Part shown: positions 55,382 through 64,000 of the stretch, in pieces
Position numbering within the stretch: position 1 is the stretch's first letter
How the letters are laid out: each line of letters starts with the position of its first letter
Translations under genes and position numbers: made by a program
The notes under the pieces: model-generated
What the model saw: only the letters and a program-made list of their open reading frames with translations
What the model was told of the DNA's origin: nothing
Database searches by the model: none
Origin: Gymnopilus junonius
Lineage: Eukaryota; Basidiomycota; Agaricomycetes; Agaricales; Galerinaceae
DNA length: 64,000 bases
Direction: 5' to 3'
Assembly (NCBI GenBank): GCA_015501075.1
Contig: JADNYJ010000078.1
Location: 62,001-126,000, forward strand

Positions 55382-58300
55382 ATGGCATCTGGCATTCCAC
55401 AACCCACTCTCGAATGCTATCTTTGTGGCAAACCATGTCGAAGTAGTAGTGGCCTCACCCAACACATCAACTCCATGCACCCTGCCACGTCAATGCCCCC
55501 GGAGTCAAGAAAGTATACGCGCCTCTACCATCCGCACCTGACTGGTGGGATTTATGTCTTTTATCTCGAATGACGTGCTTGCTAACCCTGGTTTTGTAGC
55601 AAAGCCATGCCAGGAAGATGGCACGTTTTTCGATGGTCCTCTACCTGATCCTGTGCCTCTTCAACATCCTGACGCAACCCCAGGCAATGACTGGGGCCTT
55701 TTGAGGACCGGATTGCTTCGACTTCACAGAATATCATTATATTCAGCTCCAGTCTTCAGTCGCCGAAATTACAAAAGGTATCGACATTCTTCTTGCCAAT
55801 TCCTTCAGCACGGTTGCCAGCATAATGAAGGCCTTCCAAATGGATGGAGGAGGGGCGAAGACATGTATGAGACTATTGATTCTATCCAGAGTGGAGACAC
55901 GCCATGGAAGACTACAAATTCCGGTATACTGGTCCAAAGCCTTCGACGCCGCCACGATGGATGGAAGAAATTTATGAATTAAGTCTTCATGATATTCTGC
56001 TTGTCTTACATATCAGCATGCGACTCCTGAGTTTAAAGACAAGTTTGATTCTCGACCATACCAAGAGTTCGATCCTCAAGGTAACCGGGTTTTCTCAAAC
56101 TTGATGTCCGGAGATTGGGCATATCGGCAAGCGGTAAGCTCACAGTGTCTTCATAAGTTTGAGCACAAAGGTTAAACCTGAAATGTAGGATATAATTGCG
56201 AAGGACCCACAGACGCATGGCGCCATGTTAGTTCCAGTAATTGCTGGCAGTGATAAGACAACGGTTTCGGTTGCCACTGGTCATCAAGAATACCATCCTG
56301 TTTATGCGTCATCTGGATTGATTACAAACACAGCACGTCGGGCCATGGCAATGGTCACCCCCTTTGCATTCCTTCCAATTCCCAAAGGTGTGTTTGTCGA
56401 CCATATACACAAGCATAGTCAAACCTAACATGATTGAATTCTAGCAAGCAAATCGCAGCGGAAGAAGGCCACATTTCAAAAGTTCTGCCAGCAGTTGTAT
56501 CACAAATGTCTCGAGTTTGCATTTGCGCCTCTTTGACAATATATGACCTCTCCAACGGTTCTTCAGTGCCCTGATGGGCACTTTCGCCGTGCAATTTTTA
56601 GTTTGGGTCCCTATATAGCAGACTATCCTGAGCAAGTCTGGCTGGCCACAATTGTCAGTAACTGGTGTCCAAAGTAGGTTTCCCTTTTTAATGCACTGCT
56701 TGACACTATCTCACGACATGATCGTCTCTACAGATGTGATGCAAAGCCAGACAATCTCGATGACCCAAGCAGCCATCGCCGTTCTCATGAAAAGACCGAT
56801 TATCTTATCAAAAATTTTGATCCCGGGATACTTTGGGATGAGTTCGGTATTCGAAGTGATATAGTGGTACGCCTTTTAATACCCATACAATTCAATTCAT
56901 TACCAATCCTAGTCCCCAGCCCTTCACGCACTCGTTCCCTCTGCTGACATACATGAGCTTCTTTCGCCCGATCTTTTGCATCAACTTATCAAAGGGACAT
57001 TTAAAGACCATCTCGTCGACTGGGTAGGAGAGTATCTTACCCACCAACATGGTCAAGCTGCTGCATTGGAGATAATAGATGATATTGATCGCCGGTATGA
57101 GAGGTTTTCTTTCCACTGGTATCACAGATGATGACCTCATCACTCTCTCAGAGTTTCCGCTGTCCCACCATATCCAGGGCTACGCTGCTTCCCAGATGGG
57201 CGAGATTTCACACAATGGACGGGGGACGATTCTAAGGCCCTAATGAAAGTATGTCTTATATGTTCTCACTTGGGCTATATCCTAATTGTTTATTACTTAT
57301 CAAGGTTTACCTTGCGGCAATTGCTGGCTACCTTCCTTCAGCTATTGTCCAATCAATCGCAATCTTCATGGATGCGTGCTACATTGCTCGCAGAAAGGCC
57401 ATCTCAGCACCTGCATTGCAACATTTGAAGGAGTGCATCGAAACTTTCCATCAAGTGCGGACTGTGTTTATTGCCCTCGGCATCCATGCATCTATTTTGC
57501 TCCCACGTCAACATGCTTTATTCCATTACTGGCCCTCGATTCAGCTTTTCAGTTCCCCAAATGGTCTCTGTTCATCTATCACAGAATCCAAGCATATCAA
57601 AGTGGTCAAGGAACCATGGAGGAGATCCAACCGATATAAAGCGCTTGGGCAGATGCTGCAAACTCTTATGCGGTTGAGTAAGCTAGCTGCCTTACGTCAG
57701 TTCTTTGTCTCCAAAGGGATGTTAGCCGGGACAACATCATCATATATGGCTCGCACATTGCTCGGAAAGGAAGGAGATGAGGTTTTGAATGGGCCTTTAG
57801 ATACTGAGATGAACAATGAAGAGGAGGAAGTGGATGACATCGAGCCAGCCTCGGGAAATCCTCCAGCTGATGGGTCCCTCTCGGACGTCAAATTAGCAAC
57901 TACAACTCGTGCGTAAAGCTTCCTGTGACTGCTTGAACATGTCTAATGCCTAGCTGCAGAGCATCATTATCCAAGAGAGCTATACTCACTGGCCGAGTAC
58001 ATTGGCCAACCAGATTTCACTCTAGCCTTCTGCCAGTTTCTTTTCGAATGCAAAAACCCAAATTCTGACATCCCGAACAAAATTGAAGACTGCCCGTCCT
58101 TCCGAGGAAAGATCTATGTTCACCACTCCGCTGTCGCAACCTTTTATGCACCAAGTGACCTTTGTGGGACAGGAGGAATGCATCGTGAGCATATCCGCTC
58201 CACTCCGTCCTTTCATGGACACGCGCGACGTGATACCACCTTCGTTGTCTTAGATGAAGAAAAACCAGGCATAGAGGGCATGGCCATAGCTTGTGTACAC

Positions 58301-58606
58301 CTTTTCTTTTCTTTTCAGTATCGAGAGAAAGATTATTCATGTGCATTGGTGAATTGGTATGTACCGACTGGCTGTGACCATGACACTGGCATGTGGACTG
58401 TCAAACTCAACTACAATAGCAGGGGGCGTCCTATTTTCCAAGTTATAGATGTTGACGCAATAGCGCGGGGCGCGCATTTGTTGCCTGTATATGGCTCACA
58501 ACGTCTTCCAGAGGACTTCACACATCATGACGCTCTTGACAGTTTTAGGTCTTTCTTCGTTAATCATTATATAGATCATCACGCTCACAAATTTCTTGTA
58601 AATTAA
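55382..58606 (+). CDS. Plavaka (CACTA-type) transposase
   Basis: Starts at the ATG at 55382. C2H2 finger first (CYLCGKPCRSSSGLTQHINS then MH), then KYTRLYHPHLT, EFKDKFDSRPYQEFDPQGNR, FSNLMSGDWAYRQA, GAMLVPVIAGSDKTTVSVA, GHQEYHPVY, CPDGHFRRAIFSLGPYIADY, PEQVWLA, ADIHELLSPDLLHQLIKGTF, KDHLVDWVGEYL, VPPYPGLRCFPDGRDFTQWT, GDDSKALMK, LPRQHALFHYWP, NGLCSSITESKHIKVVKEPW and a C-terminal domain ending HHAHKFLVN at 58606. At least six short introns (55556-55600, 56133-56189, 56392-56444, 56676-56732, 57093-57150, 57249-57305, 57905-57953). The product would cut and paste its own element. Five frame breaks between 55690 and 56030 are each repaired by one added base; one TGA (near 56536) also occurs. 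Terminal CACTA repeats were not identified. Confidence 0.85.
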
Positions 58607-59212
58607 AATCTGTCGTCTTTAATACTAGTAATCTTTGTCTGGCGGTAGGTTTTTCTGGTTTTACGTGTTTCTGGTTTCCGGAAACTAAAAAACGACTGAA
58701 AACTATGAAAAACTGCGAAACATTTTTGCTACTTTGCTGATGAGAACAGGGTGGATTTTTGATTTATCTACCTCAAATGACCAGGATTATTTATTTTTCT
58801 TGCGTGCTTCGCTCGCCCTCCCCATCCTCTTTAAATGTTACCCAGATTAAAATTTTTATTTTATTTTTCAAGCTCTCCAGATGCCTTCCAATCTTCGAAA
58901 GAATGTATGCAAAAGGGCCAGTTCATCACCTGACTGTGCTGACCTAATGAGTTTCCTTGTACAGTGGTGTTCATTGAGTGGCCTCCCGAGCTAAGGAAAA
59001 GGTCAAATATTCTAAAATTTACCCCATGTTCGGGAATAAGGCTCATCTCACTGATTTATGCTCTGGTTCCGGACTTTCGCACCCCAGAACATGTCAAAGT
59101 AGCCACATTGTTTGGCCGAGTTACTTTGTTTGTACATGATTATATTTTCAAACTCAGTTATATCGTATTTGGCCCACACCTATAGAAAGTGAGCCTTAAT
59201 TTGTATAAAGGG
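58607..59212. other. 3' flank of the Plavaka gene; nothing coding
   Basis: Contains a short GGTTTT/GAAAC inverted tract at 58650-58735. No gene recognised. Confidence 0.4.
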
Positions 59213-59403
59213 TCTGGGGACACTAACTCGGAGTGCTAGTCCGTGCCGGGGCCCGGGACTGGTTAGTTGATTCCAATTCCAATCACTCCTGTGGCCGGGG
59301 TTTGAATAGTCCAGCCGCCGGACTATCCAACAGCTCGGTTAAATCCAAAGCTGCTGAATAAAGGCTCGATACTGGTTGTTGTGGGGGAAATAAAATAAAT
59401 AAA
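59213..59403 (+). repeat. Possible short retroelement (SINE-like) with A-rich tail
   Basis: A GC-rich 120-bp stretch (CGGGGCCCGGGACTGG; GGGGTTTGAATAGTCC, which loosely resembles a tRNA-type B box) is followed by a unit ending in AAATAAAATAAATAAAT. The composition differs from both sides. No target duplication was found. Confidence 0.3.
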
Positions 59404-61399
59404 TCGAAAAATTGAGAGGAAGGAAGAGAAGGAGGGGGACTTCTGGCATCTACCTCTTGTATATTTCCAATACTTTCAATTCATGTCCATCCTTGCATTC
59501 AGTGAAGACCTGCTGAGCATGAAGGTCCTACAACAAAGAACACTATGTGAATTGGGCATGATTTGATGAGAATGCTGACAGATACTGGCATGGCTTTGAT
59601 ATTCTCCAGCGTTCTGATTCGTTGGCGACCCTTTTTCAAGAATTTCAGGCAGGATACTCACCTCGATCTGGAGGGTCCGAAGACGCGATGCACTGATGAC
59701 TGATGCTGGAGTCTATCTTATCATGGCAGGTGTGCCTGACAGATCTTTCATACTGGATGGATTGAAAGCTACTGAAATTTCTTACTATGCTGATAAAAAG
59801 ACTATTATTTTCATAACTACAGGTCACCTAAACCAAATATCCCTCAACCCTTCATCCTATACCTTTTAAAATGCAATGCGAAGAGCAGAGCTCCTCGCTT
59901 TGTCTTGGAAGTTGGTGGCATGTTATCAGACAATTTGCAGGCTGAAACTTGTGTCAAGACTTCATCAAAGCTGTATGAAGTCCAGTACGCACATTTTTCA
60001 GCTAATTGGGCTTGAACCTAAGGCAGGAAGGGCAGAGGCGACGTCGATAGCGAGGGTCAGGAAGGAGGGAGAAGTCATGAGAAAATATTACATAATAATC
60101 AAATATCCGGTATCCGGTATCAGCCACACCCATGACCCACCTATGGATATGGATAGCGAGCCGTAAAGTTTTTTTAAACTTTACCCTCTTGAATTTTGAT
60201 TCGACTAAATTTTGATAAGTTTAAAGGATACTTTATGCAAATCCAGTGGTCATACTGGGCAGCGAGGTGCGAACGCAGAGCGAGCATATCCATCATGTGC
60301 CAGTCAGTGACGGTGCTCTTCTGGTTTATGGCTCAGGCCGAAACCTTTGCCTTTCTCCTTTCCTCGGCCTGTTCCTCCAAGACACGTCTCAAGGATGTAA
60401 ATTTTGAGTCATTCTGTACATTTGACATCGGGCTGAATGGTGGGAAAAGTCGATACAGTCAAGTCTTGGTGTATCGACTTTTCCTATGATTTAGCCATGG
60501 ACTGAGTAGAAACAATAACCAGGATTTACTCACCCAGAAATCCAAAAGGTAACTTTTATTTTTTATTCAGCAGCAACAAATTTAACTGAGCTGTCTTCAG
60601 TTGGTGGTGGCTGTCACTACTTAGTCACACAATATTGACATCACGTGAATATCAGTGTTACAGCTGAGTAACTATTTACAAATCAATTACTGTTTCAAGA
60701 GACTAACTAGTGGAGTCCAAGACCTGGTCCTTATCACACTGATGCAAGCCATGGACGGTAATCGATTCAGCAGAGTCTTCAATTTCAAGCAGTAGATCCA
60801 CGAGCAGGGTCGCCGGCGACTTTTTCGCGTCGATGAACTAAACGTTGTTGCTACTAGATACTGGACATCTTGACTCTTGACGGTTGAGGCCTCGAAAAAC
60901 GATGCAGGGAGTCCCTTGCACTCTCTTCATGCAGATCCAAGGATCAATCCTTATATCTGGAACCATTCTGTCCTTCTGTCCGATCTATTGCTTGATGACT
61001 GTCTTATTCAGCTTGTTCAGGAGATCACGTAGATGTGCTAGTTGCAAGTTGCTGCCAGTCTTAGGCACTCTATGTGATTGTTCTGCAATCATGTTGGCCT
61101 GTGCCTTGTCAGCAGAACCTTCTCATTGGCCGTACCACAAGGTTCAGCCTATGTTACTACCCCTATAATCGCGGAGCAGGATCCATCCTGTTCAGGCATC
61201 CTGCGACAAATCCATGATGCATGCAGCATCTTCATTCATTGAAAGACTCCCACCATTTTCTGAGCAATTCAAAATTCCTCTTCATTGGACTGGAATCTGC
61301 TTCTCTCTGCCTCGTTGCGTCTTCTTGAAATTGTGATTTTGATACTGATTCCGGTGACACTAGCAGAAAAATGCATCAGTGATTCAATGACATGTGTTG
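59404..61399. other. CpG-normal region without recognisable gene
   Basis: Open frames on both strands are short and without motifs (59876-60166, 60196-60489, 60884-61168 plus). Nothing else recognised. Confidence 0.4.
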
Positions 61400-61801
61400 C
61401 TAATTGAATAATGCCAACCTTTCGTCGTGTATAAATACGGGCGTAAATCCTTTCATCTCTTTCCAAAGTCCTTGCTTAACTGCTATTTCGGCTATGAACC
61501 ATTTTCCTGTCAGTTCTTCTATCTCAATTATTGCATTCTTGTCTAATACTATTTCCAGGCAGGAACCAGGGTTTTCTTCTGGACTTCCAATGGGGATGTT
61601 GAATATGCGGTGGTAAAATCGTCTTCTCGCCTTCCTGATGTGGGACTCTTCAGTATTTGATTCTACCAGACTAACTGAAAAATGTGGTTTATATAGGGGA
61701 CGCAGATTCTGGTTCTTCAGCTTGAGGGAAAAGATAAGACGGCGACCTTGCCGTACGTATGATATGTGTCTACTATTGAGGTGTTTATTAACTTCCTTCA
61801 C
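61400..61801 (-). CDS. Hypothetical protein, low confidence
   Basis: The longest open frame in a 4-kb gap. It reads RRLIFSLKLKNQNLRPLYKP, FYHRIFNIPIGSPEENPG, AIIEIEELTGKWFIAEIAV, ending FIHDERLALFN. No ATG opens the frame (the first codon is GTG), so an upstream exon or a non-coding origin is possible. The mix of beta-prone segments looks protein-like, but no family is recognised. CpG is normal, and the ALKBH7-like gene lies upstream on the same strand. Confidence 0.3.
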   Translation of the reverse strand: MKEVNKHLNSRHISYVRQGRRLIFSLKLKNQNLRPLYKPHFSVSLVESNTEESHIRKARRRFYHRIFNIPIGSPEENPGSCLEIVLDKNAIIEIEELTGKWFIAEIAVKQGLWKEMKGFTPVFIHDERLALFN

Positions 61802-62454
61802 AGAGCTGCTGGAGTGACCAAGGTCGCGTAAACAATTACATTCATATGTAGGTGGCTCCGATGACCTTCGCTCTCATACTAACCAAAGGTAGCATATATT
61901 GGTTTTGCATATCCAGCAGGCGTGGTTTATCATCGAAAAGATCTAATATCATGTAGAGTGAATACAGTTTGCTCAACAAGAAACAAGATGTTGGTTAAAT
62001 AATTTATTTGGAATCGGAAAAATAACCCGAAAATCTCCTTGCCGAACGTCGATCTATTTCAATGTCCGGACAATAAGCTGTTTGCTATGCTTTGTTATGT
62101 TAGCGAGGCTGCAAAATCGCAATGCAGTTGTAGATAACAATAGATCTACGGTCCTACATATCAGTATCATGTCACAAAAGCAGACCTTAAGCCTCATTGT
62201 TACTCTGGAATTCGCATGTTTGCGATGGACCGGCTTGTTCTCGATTAGATTACCAACTATATAGGAGACATCGTTGCAGGAGAAGAATGGCAAGGAAAGC
62301 CCTGGAAAGCTAATATCACCAGTTGCAGTGGAAGTGTCAGATCTAGATGTAATGTTTGGCACTGCTTGAGGACCACATGGAGGGACTGTTATTCCTCAGG
62401 ACATTGGCGACGCAATCGTGTTTTTGTCCTGATTTGAGTCAACACAATCGTCCA
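61802..62454. other. Spacer, no gene recognised
   Basis: A 102-codon minus-strand frame (62362-62054) lacks motifs or splice support. Confidence 0.4.
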
Positions 62455-63308
62455 TCAAATTATTGACAGAAGGCGTACCCTTATCATAATACTCAATCGC
62501 TGGCCACTACCCGACTTAGCCCTCTTCCCTACACCGTGTAAATAATTGTAGCGGACATAATCTCTTTGAATATTTAAGAATCATACACGACAAGGCCATT
62601 GCAAGCACTTACCTTTGGAGGTATACACTACCTGAAGGAAGGTTCAGATAAAACTCACTGTCACCGTTGGCAGCCTTCATTTTCAAGACTCGTTCATCTC
62701 CAAGGCTGACCCCAAGGATCCATGAGCCGCTAGCATCAATGTTATCGACGTGCATGCCAATGTAACCGTGTGACGCCAGGTGTAAGACGTGAGTTTGAAT
62801 ATCCATGGTTGGACATAATAAATGTAGTCGATCCAATATAGCCAGCAGACCATCGTATTTCTCGATAGGCCACGAAGGTAGATGAGCTTCTCTGAAGTGA
62901 TGAATGACGCCATCGTAATGTCCCTACAGAAATGGTAACGTATTAAGCAAATGATGGAAATTGCATGGGACCAACCTCCTGAAATTCGTACATATCGTCG
63001 GGCGCAAAAAAATAATCGATGGGCCGGGTATGAAGGTCACTCGAAGTTTTCAGTTCTCGCATCCTCGAATCCCACCAATCTCTCCGTCTCTTCCGCATGT
63101 GGCGCATTTCAGAGGTGTCTAATTTGTGCAGAGAGGCAGCTAGTAACGTCCTTTGCTCCGCCATTGAGAAATATTTCGGCCAAAATATGAAGCCTTGAGG
63201 ATACGTGGGACTTTGGGAACTATAACGCTTGGAATATCTCGGCGCAGCAGAAATATTCGGAAGCGCTAGTGAGCGGCAGAGCCTTGCCATGGCTGTCCTT
63301 GAAATCAT
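62455..63308 (-). CDS. ALKBH7-like 2-oxoglutarate/Fe(II) dioxygenase, mitochondrial
   Basis: Three exons: 63308-62976, 62923-62613, 62563-62455; 250 residues (human ALKBH7 is 221). The start is a true ATG (MISRTAMARLCRSL), and the Arg-rich, acid-free first 30 residues look like a mitochondrial presequence. The dioxygenase core has THVLHLASHGYIGMHVD, which supplies the metal-binding H-x-D, then GSWILGVSLGDERVLKM, FYLNLPSGSVYLQRD, YNYLHGVG with the likely distal His, and QRLSIMIR whose Arg would hold 2-oxoglutarate. In animals ALKBH7 acts in mitochondria on RNA or protein and in programmed necrosis; the fungal role is not established. The reading frame is intact, with GT-AG introns of 52 and 49 nt. 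It diverges from the mitochondrial carrier. Confidence 0.8.
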
Positions 63309-63594
63309 TGTTATAACTTATAACTTTGCATTATTAATCAATTATGCAACTGATAACAACTTAAAAATATCTGGCTTTACAGGCTTTACAGTAAAGTTGA
63401 CCAAATAATCGTACTTATGCAAAGATTTCCATGTTGAAAGTCAACTATTGACGCGGCCACTTGCTCCTTACATACCGCATGACTGATGGTCCAGAAAGCA
63501 GGATGCGATATTCAAATTGCTGCTGACAGTAAGGCACCTGAAGGTATGGCACAACTACAATCATCCTCCAGGGTTTCGCTAGGTTAGGTTGACA
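63309..63594. promoter_or_regulatory. Divergent promoter region of two mitochondrial-type genes
   Basis: 286 bp between the ALKBH7-like start (minus) and the carrier start (plus). AT-rich near 63310-63400. No TATA box with good spacing was seen. Confidence 0.4.
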
Positions 63595-64000
63595 ATGACA
63601 TATTCATATCTGCAAACGCTGAAAGAAGGTGCTGAAACATCTCAAGACGGGAGTATACAGGCCGCAGTCGCGAGGACCGCTACTCGAAGCATTGCATTAT
63701 ATTTTGCACGACCTGTTCGACTTTTCCGACCAGCGAAAGGTATTTCTTATTCAGTTATTGCCCAATTAGTTCACTTTTATTTTTTCCTAGTGAATGGATG
63801 GCAAACTTTGAAGAATTTGGCTAAGCAGCAAGGTACAAGCCTAACATATCAGTACTTTTTGTCGTTAGTCAAGAACCAAGGCGTAAGACATACACATAAC
63901 ACTTACCTGAATGCTCACTGTAAAACGATTGTTTAGGTCTGGGTTATTCCAAAACATTTTGTTCCTCCCATGATCATCAATGCGATGCTGGGGACAATCT
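63595..64000 (+). CDS. Mitochondrial carrier family protein, 5' part only
   Basis: Exons 63595-63739, 63791-63882 and 63937 to the window end. The first true ATG is 63595 (MTYSYLQTLKEGAETSQDGS). The longer frame begins with TTG at 63589. It reads LYFARPVRLFRPAK-VNGWQT, LKNLAKQQGTSLTYQYFLSL, VKNQG-VWVIPKHFVPPMIIN and AMLGTI. From memory this matches the N-terminal region of mitochondrial carrier (SLC25-type) proteins of mushrooms, before the first full repeat; the PxD/E motif is not yet visible, so the substrate is unknown. Introns of 51 and 54 nt splice cleanly. The gene continues beyond 64000. Confidence 0.6.

Noticed and set aside
59217..59240. CACTA at 59220 as the Plavaka terminus
   Set aside because: No inverted partner was found upstream of 55382 or 52554, and the pentamer alone is too common.
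61428..61436. TATAAATA as a promoter
   Set aside because: No gene starts downstream on the matching strand; it lies inside the low-confidence open frame.

Overview
The window looks like nuclear DNA of a mushroom-forming basidiomycete (Agaricomycetes). Introns are short (47-107 nt, GT-AG plus one GC-AG). The mobile-element families are those typical of such genomes: Plavaka/CACTA, KDZ with CxC cysteine clusters, DIRS-like and Crypton-like tyrosine-recombinase elements, and a chromodomain Ty3/Gypsy element. The host genes are fungal: a Zrg17-like CDF zinc transporter, an ALKBH7-like dioxygenase and a mitochondrial carrier. No tRNA, rRNA or CRISPR was seen. Species cannot be named.

Layout. 1-5.5 kb: two diverged tandem copies of a segment carrying a secreted, dibasic-spaced repeat protein (copy 1 truncated by the window edge, copy 2 decayed). 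5.7-8.7 kb: zinc transporter gene on the minus strand. About 9.3-51.2 kb: a repeat block almost without CpG. It holds a membrane-protein remnant, a Tc1/mariner element split by a hAT element, hAT-type MITEs, a KDZ relic, a DIRS-like element split by a Ty3/Gypsy element, a decayed spliced gene, a Crypton-like recombinase, an XPG/GEN-like nuclease pseudogene cut by a MITE, and a 4.16-kb TIR element carrying a large gene of unknown function. 51.2-64 kb: normal CpG, with a DUF6532-like gene diverging from a Plavaka transposase, then an ALKBH7-like gene diverging from a mitochondrial carrier that runs off the end.

Two features explain most of the window. First, CpG loss orders the insertions. Old elements have TG/CA in place of CG and carry TGA codons and Arg-to-Cys changes where CGN is expected. 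Elements inserted into them (hAT at 12.5 kb, Gypsy at 28-35 kb, MITEs at 43 and 45.5 kb) still have CpG. The two Gypsy LTRs differ almost only at CpG sites, several times as CA in one and TG in the other. Second, in the CpG-normal genes almost every frame break can be explained by one missing base, often in a short homopolymer, which points to uncorrected long-read consensus errors at least as much as to gene death.

The observations most worth checking are: (1) the Gypsy element appears to be self-priming in the Tf1 manner, because the bases next to its 5' LTR are complementary to the predicted mRNA 5' end; (2) the 47042-51203 TIR element carrying a large unknown protein; (3) the Kex2-type repeat-peptide gene at the left edge.
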